From Closterium sp. NIES-65 (lineage: Eukaryota > Streptophyta > Zygnematophyceae > Desmidiales > Closteriaceae), in NCBI GenBank assembly GCA_948144175.1, contig CANXME010002317.1:1674001-1738000 (forward strand): a stretch of 64,000 nucleotides of DNA, written 5' to 3'. The number at the start of each line of letters is the position of its first letter. The first letter of the stretch is position 1. Made by a program: the position numbers and the translations under genes. Shown here one piece after another: positions 9,023 to 19,226 of this stretch. A model generated the notes under the pieces. It did not search any database. It was given only the letters and a program-made list of their open reading frames with translations, and had not been told where the DNA came from.

Positions 9023-10825
9023 TCAATGCACACTCATCCCAGCAAGCTTCATGCCCTTCCAATGCTCAGGTTCTGCCAGGCGTTTGGTGAGAATGTCAGC
9101 CGCCTGCTGCTGGGTCTTCACAATCTCCAGCCGCACCTCCTTGTCCTTGAGCCTCCTTGTCCAATGCCACTTTGACCTGATGTGCTTTGTCAAGCCATGA
9201 AGACAGGCATTCTTCGCAAGCTTCACCGCCGACTCATTGTCACAGAAAATCACAGTCGGCTCCCTCTGACACACTCCGATTTCCTCCAACAAACGCCTCA
9301 GCCACACCACCTCCTTTGCCCCATGATGAAGGGCCATGTACTCGGTCTCACACGAGGACAGCCCCACCTCGTTCTGCTTCTTGCTACGCCAGCTCACTGC
9401 ACCACCTCCAAAGAGGCACACATAGCCTCCAATGCTGGTGCCATCTGCCTTCACAGAGTTGAAGCTAGCGTCGGTGTAGCAAGTCAGGCGCATCTCCCCC
9501 TTGCTCAAATCAGCTGCACCCCTCTGCAGCCTTTGCCTCACAGCACTGTACTCCAGACCCACAGACGCTGTAGCGCTCACATAGCGGACCAACCTCTTGG
9601 CCGCTTCCAGCTGCTCATGACTGGGGCGTGAAACCACACTGGCAAGCCTAGATGTTGCAAAGGCAATGTCAGGCCGTGTGTGGTTAGCCGCATAGTTGAG
9701 TGCCCCAACCATGGAATGAAAAAGTTTCCTGTCACTCTCACCCACCACCTCCTCATCAGCACAGGGCTCCACAGTGAACCCCGAAGGCAGAGGGGTGGCT
9801 GGCTTTCCTCCATCTTGCAGCCCATACTTCTTAGCCAGCCCCTCACAATACTTTCTCTGGTGCAACCTCAACACTCCCTTGTCAAGGTCCCTCTCCACAT
9901 GCATCCCAAGGTAGTACTTCACATCTCCCATCTTGGAGCACTTGAACTGCATTTCCAGCATCTCATCCACACGTTCAATCATTGCAGACGACTCAGAGAA
10001 GAGCAGGATGTCGTCCACGTACACCAGGAGCATGAGGAACTGCTCCTTCTCTTGCAGCAGAAACAGGCTGTGATCACACTCGCTCTTCGTGAACCCCCCG
10101 GCCAGCAGTGTCTCCTCCAGCTTGTGGTACCATGCGCGAGGAGCCTGCTTCAGGCCATAGATGGCCTTCTTGAGCCTGCACACCCTGCCGCTCCCATCAT
10201 CCAACCCCTCAGGCTGCAGCATGTACAGCTCCTCCAGAATGATTCCATTGAGAAATGCAGTGATTATGTCCATCTGCTTGATCTTCCAGCCACGGTTTGC
10301 AGCCATTACCAACATCGTCCTCAGTGTAGTGCCTTTCCCTACAGGAGCAAAGATATCATCAAAATCCTTCCCCTTTGTCTGTTGGAACCCCTTAGCCACA
10401 AGCCTTGACTTGTAGCGGGTCAGCTCCTCATCGGGTCCGTACTTATGCCTGAAGATCAGCTTAGAAGAAATGGCCTTCTTCCCAGGTGGCAGCTCACACA
10501 GCTCCCACGTCTCATTCTCCAGCAGAGAGTCATACTCCTCCTTCACACTCTGCTTCCACTTCTCAGCGTCGGGCCCGCTCAATGCCTCGGCTAACGTCTT
10601 GGGCTCAGGGACGGCTGCCCAGTAGCAGTGTGCTATCTCATCCTCATCACACTGCTCAGCCACACTCCCAGCCCGTACCACCTTTGGCCTGCCAAAGCTC
10701 GGATAGGTCAGCCGGTTAGGAGGGCGCACTTCCCTCCGGGGACGGTCAGCCGGACGCGCGGCACCTTGTGGAGCACCTTGCTGCTGCTGCTGTGGCTGCT
10801 GCTGCTGCTGCTGCGGCTGCTGCTG
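9023..10825 (-). CDS. pol: Pol C-terminal half of element B: reverse transcriptase and RNase H
   Basis: This copia RT/RNase H segment has LVYVDDILL (YVDD), HTRPDIAFATS, YTDASFNSV, SSCETEYMAL and DILTKRL near the end, and stops with TGA. It is in the same frame as the upstream gag-protease-integrase segment. The only interruption is a TAG at 10826-10828 inside a Gln-rich linker made of CAG codons. The N-terminal part of the segment is that poly-Gln/Pro linker. The enzyme motifs are intact. Confidence 0.92.
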   Translation of the reverse strand, partial: QQQPQQQQQQPQQQQQGAPQGAARPADRPRREVRPPNRLTYPSFGRPKVVRAGSVAEQCDEDEIAHCYWAAVPEPKTLAEALSGPDAEKWKQSVKEEYDSLLENETWELCELPPGKKAISSKLIFRHKYGPDEELTRYKSRLVAKGFQQTKGKDFDDIFAPVGKGTTLRTMLVMAANRGWKIKQMDIITAFLNGIILEELYMLQPEGLDDGSGRVCRLKKAIYGLKQAPRAWYHKLEETLLAGGFTKSECDHSLFLLQEKEQFLMLLVYVDDILLFSESSAMIERVDEMLEMQFKCSKMGDVKYYLGMHVERDLDKGVLRLHQRKYCEGLAKKYGLQDGGKPATPLPSGFTVEPCADEEVVGESDRKLFHSMVGALNYAANHTRPDIAFATSRLASVVSRPSHEQLEAAKRLVRYVSATASVGLEYSAVRQRLQRGAADLSKGEMRLTCYTDASFNSVKADGTSIGGYVCLFGGGAVSWRSKKQNEVGLSSCETEYMALHHGAKEVVWLRRLLEEIGVCQREPTVIFCDNESAVKLAKNACLHGLTKHIRSKWHWTRRLKDKEVRLEIVKTQQQAADILTKRLAEPEHWKGMKLAGMSVH

Positions 10826-13054
10826 CTACTGCTGCTGCTCCTCCACCTCAGGTTCTCCCCCATCCTCAGTCACCCCAGAAATCTCCTCCTCTGAGACAGT
10901 GACCTGCACTTGCCTCGAAGGCCGCTGCACCTCATCAGCCTCAATGATCAGCGGTGTAGTGGGAAGCTTCTGCTGCTGCTGCTTCCACTCCTTGTAGTAC
11001 AAGGACTCAAGGAACTTCACATCCCTCGACACAGTCAGCTGCTGGCTGGTCAAGTCCCAAATCAGCCAGCCCTTGTGATCCTTTGCAAGCCCCAAGTGCA
11101 CACCCCATCTCCCAGAAGCTTCCAGTTTTCCCCTCTTCTCCTTAGGCACATGAAACACCACCATACAGCCATAAGTTCTTAGCATGTTGACTGCAGGCAC
11201 ACTCCCATACCACTTGGTGTAGGGGACCCATTGCTTGTCCCCCACAGTCGCCAGCACCCGGTTCTTCACAACAACGACCTGCCGCAGTGCTGTCACCCAA
11301 AACGGATCCGGCAGCCCTGCACGCCCAAGGAGAGTGCGAGCACCTTCCTGCAGGGTCCGGTTGAACCGCTCAGCCACGCCATTTTGCTGAGGGTTGTAAG
11401 GCACTGTGAGCTGATGCTGGATCCCCTTCCGCTTCAGCTCCTTCTCAAAATCAGCGCCGATGAACTCTCCTCCGTTGTCAGTGCGGATCACCTTCACCTT
11501 GTGTCCGCTCTCCGTTTGTGCTCTTGGCATCCATTCCTTAAGAACAGCCGCTGCCACCTCCCCCTTAGTCTTGAGAGGGTACACCCACACCGCACGCGTG
11601 TGGTCGTCCACAATTGTCAAGAAGTAGCGGCTGCCCGAGAGAGAAAGGGCCCTCGTGGGGCCCACCATATCCATGTGCACTAGTGCAAGTGGTGCCTTTG
11701 CTGGTCCTGTGCTGCTGCTGAAGGGAAACTTCGTGAATTTGGTCTCAAGGCAGGTAGGGCAGCTCCCAATCTCCTTTGCTCCCCCCTTCACCTCCAGCCC
11801 CTTCAAGCACCCATCCTTTACCAACTTCTGCAGCATAGGAATGTTCACATGGCACAGCCTCTCATGCCACGTCTCCCAATCAGCCTCACCACTCCTAGAT
11901 GAAGCCTTTGCCCATGCAGCTGTCGCATCCACACAAGCAAGCACCTCACCATGTGGCTGTTGTGGCTGCTGCACCTTCTTGACTGCATCCAGGGCCCCAT
12001 CAGTTGGTGCAGTCTCCTCTCCTCCCGCAGTTGCTTTAGCCGTTGCCGCTGCCTTTGCCGTTGCTGGTGGTTTCCCCTTCCAAGGGATGATGGGCAGCTG
12101 CCACAAGTCCTTGATGCAGCTACTCTTCTCCTCCAAATTCCACAGCAGCAACTTCCCAAGCTTTGCACGGCAGCAGGTTGGGCCGAACGTAACTTTGGCC
12201 TTGCTTTTCTGCAGCCGGCGCACAGAGAGGAGGTTAGCGGATAAACCTTCAACCAACAGCACATTTCCCAGCCCCACAAGCCCCCCATTAGCTCCCATAA
12301 CCTTGGCATTCCCAACACCAATCACAGGGAGCAAGGCACCTGAAGCGGCAGCCACAAACTTTATCTTCCCAGGGGGCTTCACCTCATCAAGCAAATCTGC
12401 CCGTGGAGTCATGTGACTCGTGCAACCTGAATCGATCACCCAGTGAGTGAGGGGGTGCATCACAACCTTCCCAACTGAACCCACATCACCCCCACTCCCT
12501 TGCACGTCCTCAACCATGAGGAACATCCCAGGGTCGGCTTTACCTTGTGCACCATTACCTTGTGCACCTGAACCTTGCACAGCACCACCTCGTGCACGTT
12601 CACCACTTGGCGGCTTCATGCCTGGAGGCGCCCATCCTTCAGGCCGGCTGAAACACTTAAACCATGGATGTCCAGCCTTCTTGCAGTACCAGCACGCACC
12701 CTCCATTCGGGTACTCCCCCTGCCACCAGAGCTCCTATGCCCCTCATTGTAGTCACCTCGGCCTCTCCTTCTGCCAAAGCCTCTCCCACGGCCTCGGCCT
12801 CTCCCTCCCCCTCTCCCCCTGCTGCCTCCTGCAGCTCCATACCCCTCAGCAGTTTTGTTAGCAGCACCACCTCCAGTGTGGCGCCTGCGGAAGTCCTCCT
12901 GCAGGATCTGCTGCCGTAGCCACTCAGGCGTCCATTTGTTCTGCTGAACGTTGAGGGTGGGGATGAGGTTGTCCCACGAGTTGTCGAGCACCGAGATGAT
13001 CTTGGTGCATTGTTGCATCTGCGACACTTCGCTGCCCGCCGCTGCCATCCTCGC
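10826..13054 (-). CDS. gag-pol: Gag C-terminal part, protease and integrase of element B
   Basis: From N to C terminus this has a Gag C-terminal half, a Gly/Arg-rich region and a CCHC knuckle (CWYCKKAGHPWFKC). Protease follows with WVIDSGCTSHM, then a GAG-pre-integrase segment (WHERLCHVNIPML) and the integrase core with VHMDMVGP, IRTDNGGEF and NGVAERF (DDE). It is continuous in frame with the N-terminal Gag at 13055-13504, with one TAG (13055-13057) between them, and ends at the TAG at 10826. Both ambers would have to be read through or repaired for a full polyprotein. Confidence 0.9.
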   Translation of the reverse strand, partial: ARMAAAGSEVSQMQQCTKIISVLDNSWDNLIPTLNVQQNKWTPEWLRQQILQEDFRRRHTGGGAANKTAEGYGAAGGSRGRGGGRGRGRGRGFGRRRGRGDYNEGHRSSGGRGSTRMEGACWYCKKAGHPWFKCFSRPEGWAPPGMKPPSGERARGGAVQGSGAQGNGAQGKADPGMFLMVEDVQGSGGDVGSVGKVVMHPLTHWVIDSGCTSHMTPRADLLDEVKPPGKIKFVAAASGALLPVIGVGNAKVMGANGGLVGLGNVLLVEGLSANLLSVRRLQKSKAKVTFGPTCCRAKLGKLLLWNLEEKSSCIKDLWQLPIIPWKGKPPATAKAAATAKATAGGEETAPTDGALDAVKKVQQPQQPHGEVLACVDATAAWAKASSRSGEADWETWHERLCHVNIPMLQKLVKDGCLKGLEVKGGAKEIGSCPTCLETKFTKFPFSSSTGPAKAPLALVHMDMVGPTRALSLSGSRYFLTIVDDHTRAVWVYPLKTKGEVAAAVLKEWMPRAQTESGHKVKVIRTDNGGEFIGADFEKELKRKGIQHQLTVPYNPQQNGVAERFNRTLQEGARTLLGRAGLPDPFWVTALRQVVVVKNRVLATVGDKQWVPYTKWYGSVPAVNMLRTYGCMVVFHVPKEKRGKLEASGRWGVHLGLAKDHKGWLIWDLTSQQLTVSRDVKFLESLYYKEWKQQQQKLPTTPLIIEADEVQRPSRQVQVTVSEEEISGVTEDGGEPEVEEQQQ

Positions 13055-13504
13055 CTAGGTGTCCTTGATCTTGTCAAGGACCGGCTTCACATCATCTCCC
13101 GGCCGCATGGAGAGGGCAGCCAACTCCTTCTCCAATACGATCACCATCGGCAGCGTGTTGGGTTGAACCACGTCGCGTAGCAGCTTCCACGCCTTCGGTC
13201 CCGAGTCATCGAGCTCCACCAAATCCTTGATATGCTGGAACATGTCGTTGTTGACCGGCTGTAGAATCAAGTCGTACAGCACCGCGCTCCGCTCAATCCA
13301 CCGATCGCGGGCATCTCCTTCCTCCGGCATTTTCTCTTCTCCCATAGCCAATTTTAGCAGCTTGTAGCGCTTGAAGGCGCTCCTCATCCGCCCACTCCAT
13401 TCCTCATAGTTGGAGCCATCCAATGCCTCAATCTTGGATGGTGGCGGCTCACTCTTCTTCTCAGCTGCTTCTCCACTCCCTTGACTCATCTCCTCTTCTC
13501 CCAA
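13055..13504 (-). CDS. gag: N-terminal Gag of element B
   Basis: This 149-residue frame starts MGEEEMSQGSG and contains the copia Gag N-terminal pattern LDGSNYEEWSGRMRSAF near residue 30. Its last coding triplet is followed by TAG, after which the same frame continues into the rest of Gag. The 220-bp leader between this ATG and the LTR has no other convincing gene. Confidence 0.88.
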   Translation of the reverse strand: MGEEEMSQGSGEAAEKKSEPPPSKIEALDGSNYEEWSGRMRSAFKRYKLLKLAMGEEKMPEEGDARDRWIERSAVLYDLILQPVNNDMFQHIKDLVELDDSGPKAWKLLRDVVQPNTLPMVIVLEKELAALSMRPGDDVKPVLDKIKDT

Positions 13505-13709
13505 TCAGAGGTTTCAGCTCCCCTTTTTGCTGGTCAATGTGTAGATCCACACAATCTTCACAACTGTCGGCGCCAACGAAATTTCGGCAGAGTTTCCCCT
13601 TAGCGGAAGTCACATTCAACCTCCAGAACTCCACTTAGGCACGCCCACAGGCCATGGTGGGTCTAGGAGGGTCTTCAAACTTCACTAGACTCTCCACAAA
13701 GTCCTTAAT

Positions 13710-13723
13710 GAGCTCTGATACCA
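13710..13723 (-). promoter_or_regulatory. Primer binding site of element B (initiator tRNA-Met type)
   Basis: On the minus strand this reads TGGTATCAGAGCTC, two bases downstream of the 5' LTR. It is the classical complement of the 3' end of plant initiator tRNA-Met used by copia elements. Confidence 0.92.
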
Positions 13724-13725
13724 CT

Positions 13726-14613
13726 TGTTAAAGACTAAGGACGGAGTCTATGAAGATTAGGTGCCCAAATTTTTCAAAATCGTTGGTCTCAATTTCTGGA
13801 CAGAAACGTCGACTTCACAAGAAACGTTGTGGACGAAACGTGCACTGTTAGAATCCCACGAAATTCGAATATGTTGTAGCCCTAGACCGTGGCTACATAT
13901 CCCAATTTGAATCGTATCTAATTATCAAGTATATCTCGAGTTATACTTTTCGGCGCACTAGGGGGTATGCTGCCACAGAAATTTAACTCGATCAAAATTA
14001 ACTCACAATAGTTTCACAAATTCACAAGAGTTGCACACAAGAGAGTTAGAGTAGCACTAAACCAGGTAGGAGGAAAAAGGAGGACGAGAGGGAAGGTCCC
14101 AAGGAGTCCCCAACCAAAGAAAACTCCATGCCACACAATTCCCTTCCCCATAGGCAACCCAACTTTGACCTTTGTCACTATCCCAACCTCCACAATCCAC
14201 CTCAACCCAACTTGGCCACACTTGCCAGCCTGGTTTGGTTTCTCCCAACCAATTGGCAGCAACTACAGTAGTAGTGACGAATTTCCCAACCCCCAAAAGT
14301 CTGTACCCCATATTGAGTCAACCCCACAACTCTCCATGGTCACCACAACCAAATTATCAAAAGCATACGAACTCCAACGTTCGTAACTTTCTTGTTCATG
14401 CTCCGATTGAAGTGATTCTTGGTTCGTCGGAAAGCTCTTGAGCAGTGGAGTCACTTCAGATATCTGCTCAAGCAAAATAACATTCACACACACTCAGAAA
14501 ATCCAAACCACAGAAAATACAAATTCTTGCGCACGCTCATTTCACACATGCAACGCACGAACACATGATGGGAGGCAGACAGACGTGAATGCAAATGATA
14601 GCATCACATAAAA
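13726..14613 (-). repeat. 5' LTR of copia element B
   Basis: This is the 888-bp partner of 8078-8965. It is followed by AGTAC at 14614-14618, completing a perfect 5-bp target-site duplication with 8073-8077. Confidence 0.93.
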
Positions 14614-14618
14614 AGTAC

Positions 14619-15089
14619 ATCAGTCTGTGTCAGTGCATTCAGGAGGGTGTGTGGCTGAAGCGTTTGTTTGGGGAGTTTGGGCTTTGAGTTTGCTGGTGGT
14701 GTGCCTGTGTTTGTGGACAATTCGTCTGCCATTGCCCTTGCACAGAATGCATGCTTGCATGGCCGCACCAAGCACATGCAGGTTCGGTGGCATTTCATCA
14801 GGGAGATGGTGGCGTGCGGCGAGGTGATTCTCCGGTGGTGCCCCACCAACCGTCAAGCAGCAGATATACTCACCAAACCCCTCCCTTTTGAGCGGCATGG
14901 TGTGTGCATGTCCTTGATGGGGATGCAGCCCCATGTCAGCATGGTGCCTGAGCAGGATGTGGGAGGACTGGTGCTTCTCTGCATTGACGACCTCATGCTG
15001 TGGATGGCTCCCTTCTCTGGGCAAGGGGGAGTGAAGTGAAGGATTTTGCCCAGTGGTGTTCAGCCACCTCCAGCACGAGCAAGGGGGAT
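14619..15089 (+). pseudogene. Copia element E, RNase H end (right part) and PPT
   Basis: This continues element E's RNase H exactly from the AGTAC target. It has CIQEGVWLKRLF, then, after a one-base insertion (an extra T near 14687), VFVDNSSAIALAQNACLHGR and ADILTKPL. The shift breaks the reading frame, so E is dead independently of the two nested insertions. The purine run AAGGGGGAT at 15081-15089 is the likely PPT. Confidence 0.85.
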
Positions 15090-15360
15090 TGTTGATTGTG
15101 TAGGTGGTTGTGGTATTTTGCTCTAGCTGGTTGTGGGCTAAGGGTTTGGGCAAAATGTGGTACTTAGACTTGTTGCGGGCTGGTATTGATCTCGCACCCA
15201 ACAAGCACCAACAAACCTTTGCTATTCACTACAACACCTTTGATGTTGCTAGTTTAGCACTTTGGGTTGTTGGGGATTGTTGTAGGGCAAGGGTTGGGTT
15301 GGTAGGGTTTGAACAACTCGTCACTTTTCAGATCTGAACTCTTGCTAAAGCTAGTCTTTT
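15090..15360 (+). repeat. Probable 3' LTR of element E
   Basis: It begins TGTTGATTGTGTAGG directly after the PPT. The right end is uncertain because the partner LTR is outside the window; the end given is approximate. I see nothing recognisable between about 15360 and 15600. Confidence 0.5.
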
Positions 15361-15602
15361 GGTCTAATCCATGGCTGCCTACTAATTCCGCCAGAATACA
15401 CCGTCGCACTTAAATCGCGATAGCGATCGGCCTAGATCTTGGTTGAAAGCGTGCGTTACCATTCTGAAAAGTAGAGATTAAGACCGTTCCAACGCGTATC
15501 TGCTCATAGTTTAAGGTTACGTGAGCTGCACGCAATTTTCCGTCGAAGTCGGCGGACTTAATCTCTTGTACGCTCTCCAGATTCACGCGCTTTCCATCAG
15601 AG

Positions 15603-17094
15603 ATGGCCTCCTACGGATCCACAGGCACCTACGTCGACGAGGTTCCCCCCCCTGGGGCGAACGTAGTCGATGGCATGTGGATCTACAGGGTGAAGCGACC
15701 ACCTGGATCTCCTCTGGTCTTCAAGGCGCGCTACGTGGCTAGAGGTTTCAGTCAGCGCGAGGGAGTTGACTTTTTTCAGACCTTCGCGCCTACCCCGAAG
15801 ATGACCACTCTTAGGGTGTTACTGCACGTAGCAGCACAAAGAGACTACGAGTTACACTCTCTCGACTTCTCCACTGCTTTCCTTCAGGGTAGCTTACACG
15901 AGGAGGTCTGGCTGCGTCGTCCCTCTGCCTTCACTTACACTTTCCCTCCTGGGACCCAGTGGAGGCTGAGGCGACCTGTCCACGGTCTTTGTCAGGCTCC
16001 TCGTGAGTGGCACGACACTCTTTGCTCTACCCTCTCTGACCTTGGGTTCCAGCCGTCTTCTGCCGACCCGTCGCTGTCCGTTCATCGTGGTTCCACACCG
16101 TTCTTTGTTCTGGTCTACGTCGACGACCGGGTTTTCGCCACTGCTGACAGGGTTGCCTTGGCAGACGTGAAGTCCGAACTGTAGAAGAGACACACGTGCA
16201 CTGACCTTGGTGAGCTGCGTCACTACCTTGGCCGGCAGATCACCAGGGACAGAGCTGCTCGCACCATTACACTCTCACAGTCACACATGGTGTAACAGGT
16301 CCTTCAGCATTTTGAGCTTCAGCACTCCACAATACAGCGCACACCTCTTGTTGTTGACCACAGACTTACTGGACCCTATCCTGATGAGCCGTTTGAGTCT
16401 AGTGGTCCCTACGCAGAGCTGGTAGGCTGCCTCATGTACGTGATGACTTGCAATCGCCCGGACCTCGCCTTCCCTCTCAGCATCCTTGCTCGCTTTGTTG
16501 CGCCAAGGAGACACCGTCGTGTTCACTGGACGGCAGCTGTGAGGGTGGCAAAGTACCTAGCGACGACATCAGGCGTGGGGCTAGTTCTTGGAGGGCAGCA
16601 ACCTGTCGTACTCACTGGTCACTGTGACTCTTCTTACGCTGACGACGGTGAGACTCATAGGTCTACTCAGGGGTACTGTTTCAGCTTGGGTTATGGAGCT
16701 GTTTCGTGGCGGTCCACGCGCTCCTCTTCGGTCTCAACCTCTACAGCTGAGGCTGAGATCTACGCTGGTGCCATGGCGGCACAGGAGCTGCGTTGGTTGA
16801 CCTTCTTGCTCGCCGACCTTGGTGAGCGGCCGAGCTCTGCACCGACCTTGTTCAAACAAGGCGTCGATTCTCCTTTGCCGAGAGCCGCGACTGGGGAGCA
16901 GAGTGAAGCACATTAACGCCAGGTACTTTCTTCTGCAAGAGTTGCAGAGACATGGACATGGTCGCTTCGAGTTTGTGGAGTCTGAGGCCAACACTGCAGA
17001 CATCTTCACCAAGGCGCTTCCGCCTTGTGACCACCAGAGGTGTTGTGTGCTGTTAGGCCTTGTTGACATAGTTTCTAGTCGTGTACAGGCTTGA
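15603..17094 (+). pseudogene. Copia element D, decayed RT/RNase H
   Basis: This copia RT fragment lacks gag and integrase. It has FKARYVARGFSQ, LDFSTAFLQGSL, LVYVDD, GPYAELVGCLMYV and AEAEIYAG motifs and an ANTADIFTKAL end. In one continuous frame it carries a TAG (16182-16184) and a TAA (16293-16295), each where relatives as I recall them have Gln. Near 16857 a small deletion removes the RNase H VDN aspartate region and shifts the frame, which resumes in another phase to 17094. The loss of gag and integrase and the multiple lesions mark it as an old copy. Confidence 0.85.
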
Positions 17095-17400
17095 GTCTAC
17101 AGTTTGCTTTGCTTGTACTCTTGCTATACACACTTGTGAACTCTCGAACTGGCCTTGTGGCCCCTGTTGCTTGTGCTCAGAGTGTGTGGTGACGTTGTGA
17201 TCCACCCTGAGCTTTGTTTATTTGTGACTGGTCTTGTGACCGTACACTTTTGGTTTTGCTTGACACCCCTCACTTAGGCTATGGGATTGTGTCAAATGTT
17301 GTAGCTTGTAGTGAGGTTTGTCTTAGGGGGTACAGATGTTAGGGTTTGTTACATGTACCCCAACCCACATCAATGAACCAACACTTTCATTCTTGACACC
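17095..17400 (+). repeat. 3' flank and probable LTR start of element D
   Basis: The run GGGGGTACAGA precedes TGTTAGGGTTTG at about 17337, resembling a PPT followed by an LTR start. No partner is visible, so the boundaries are tentative. Confidence 0.4.
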
Positions 17401-17588
17401 TTCAGCCGCACCAGAACTGAGGCGTGTCTGAACCAAACCTCAGCCGCACCGGACCTGAGACATATCTGAACCGACCCTCAGCCGCACCAGGCCTGAGGTG
17501 CACCTAAACCGAACGTCTGCCTAACCGAACCTGACGAGTACCTGAACCAAACCTTAGCTGCACTGGACCCGAGGCGTACCTGAACCGG
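17400..17588. repeat. 38-bp minisatellite, five copies
   Basis: Five successive units of about 38 bp start TCAGCCGCACC or variants and end CTGAACCRA. Copies diverge by several bases each. No coding signal is seen from here to about 18130. Confidence 0.75.
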
Positions 17589-18136
17589 GGCGATGGGAGG
17601 AGGACTGAGAGGGTTGGAAGGAGGAATAGGAGGAGGGAGAGACACACTGGCATTGAAGTTGGTGGTGCTGTCACTGCCATAGTTACTGCTGCTGTAGGTG
17701 TGGTGGGTAATGCAGCAACAGCACCCATGGGTGCAACGCAGGATAGGTTATGTGGTTCTGTGGCAGTGTGGCAATGTGGTTCTATGTGTGCATCTCGCGT
17801 TTTGCTCGTACTAAGTCCAGAAGGGGTAGCTTATTTTAATGGGAGTATAACTAATAGTACACTAAAAGTTGCATATGCAGTACTGTCAAGGTTCCATAGG
17901 TGGGTTCATGCATGCTTGGCCATTGATTTGAGGGCTTATCTTCTGAAAAAGCTCACTCAAGTAAACAAATGCAACCAGAAACGAAATATTCACAGCAGCA
18001 GATACAAAGGCAATGTCAATAGTAATAACCACCACCACCAATAAAACTCTCCTACTCCACAAATAGGTTTCAGCACACAGCCAAGCGGAATGGTTGGACT
18101 TACCATCCCGTGAACAACCTGAAAATCCCAACCAAC

Positions 18137-18290
18137 CCCTGTATGCATCCTAAACCAAAGCATGTGATGAGGCGATTTTTGACTCAAAAAAGCCCCTGTA
18201 TGTTTTTGAGACGTCTCAAAAACAGCCTCGCTTCACGTGGCTACTAAAAAAAACCCCTGTATGCATCATAAATCAAAACATGATCGCCTT
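18137..18290. repeat. Duplication pair around palindrome GTTTTTGAGACGTCTCAAAAAC
   Basis: A perfect 22-bp palindrome with ACGT core lies at 18202-18223. To its left (from 18137) and right (from about 18253) are two similar copies of an ACCCCTGTATGCATC segment followed by related A-rich sequence. Part of an extended left arm (GTGATGAGGCGATTTTTGA) is visible near 18164-18190. This is the leftmost example of the dispersed palindrome family. Confidence 0.8.
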
Positions 18291-18383
18291 TTCACTTCAC
18301 CAACCCCTCAAGAAAATCGTATGCAGTGACGTCCTACCGTGTTCCCCTTGGCGTCACCTTCAAAGCTCTGTCGAATCTGCTTA

Positions 18384-19226
18384 TCACGGGTACCACTGCC
18401 TTCCGCCTCCATACAGGCGACGGCTGTACATTTTGGGGGGAGACCAGGGGCGCCCGCCTCCATACAAGCGGCGGCTGTACATCTTGGGGGGAGACCAGGG
18501 GCGTCCGCTTCCCCACAGGCGGCGGCTGTACATCTTGGGGGGAGACCAGGGGCGCCCGCTTCCCCACATGCGGCGGCGCATCTTGGTCTTTCCGCCCGCC
18601 AGTGCGTCGTCGCGGGAGGATTCAATCAGTTGTGGGCGCTCTAATTCGCGCAGCTGCACCCCGTCGCTGCTGTACGGCGCGCGAGGCTCCATCGCGCGCA
18701 GCACGTTTCCACTAGTTTCGAAGTCGGCGCAGTAACTGTAGCTTTCCGCATAGGCATATTCATTAGACCAGTACGGGGTAGTCCCGTCGAAGCCACCCCC
18801 GTTACACTGCGGGTAACCAGATTCACCACAGTCGTAATTCCCCGGACATTGCAGCTGTTTGATTCCCTCCTCGATATAATGCGTGTCGGCCTGTTGGCCG
18901 CTGCTGTACTCGTAACCGGAGAGGTCTATATCGCAGCAACGCGCGAGCCTGTTCGCTTTCCACTTGCAATCATGGCAGTAAAGCGCGCCAGCCTGCACGA
19001 GCGCGCACTTAGTCGAGTCGCCCGGGGAATAGCCGCCGCCGTAGAGACACGTGCGACGCCACCCGTTTCCATTGCAGAAGCTCAGGACCGCAACGGCCGC
19101 GTTTGCCTCGTTTGCGCAGTCCAAGTCGTACGCGCGCACCGGGGCGAGCGGGAGGAGAAGGCAGAAGAGGAGGAGATTCGCGAGGAGTTTTCGGAGAAGA
19201 ACGGGAGGGGTGTTTCCGGCCGCCAT
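18384..19226 (-). CDS. Secreted Cys-rich protein with Arg-Arg-flanked C-terminal repeats (copy 1)
   Basis: This intact 280-codon frame stops with TGA. Residues 1-33 form a signal peptide: a basic start, a Leu-rich core and LAPVRA before the mature YDLDC. Residues 34 to about 190 are a Cys-rich domain (DLDC, SFCNGNGWRRTC, YCHDC, ARCCDI, LQCPGNYDCG, PQCNGGGF, YCADF), which I do not recognise. From about residue 218 come three 17-residue repeats plus a shortened last one, each RR followed by MWGSGRPWSPPKMYS, LWGSGRPWSPPKMYS or LYGGGRPWSPPKMYS. The regular dibasic spacing resembles precursors cleaved by Kex2-like proteases into several near-identical peptides; this is inference. It could instead be a coding minisatellite on an extracellular or wall protein. 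A paralogue lies at 24290. Confidence 0.75.
   Translation of the reverse strand: MAAGNTPPVLLRKLLANLLLFCLLLPLAPVRAYDLDCANEANAAVAVLSFCNGNGWRRTCLYGGGYSPGDSTKCALVQAGALYCHDCKWKANRLARCCDIDLSGYEYSSGQQADTHYIEEGIKQLQCPGNYDCGESGYPQCNGGGFDGTTPYWSNEYAYAESYSYCADFETSGNVLRAMEPRAPYSSDGVQLRELERPQLIESSRDDALAGGKTKMRRRMWGSGRPWSPPKMYSRRLWGSGRPWSPPKMYSRRLYGGGRPWSPPKMYSRRLYGGGRQWYP
18404..18595 (-). repeat. 51-bp coding tandem repeat of the secreted protein
   Basis: There are three and a half copies of a 51-bp unit encoding the RR-bounded repeat. Copies are nearly identical at DNA level, implying recent expansion or gene conversion. A matching array of two and a half copies is at 24305-24440. Confidence 0.85.
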
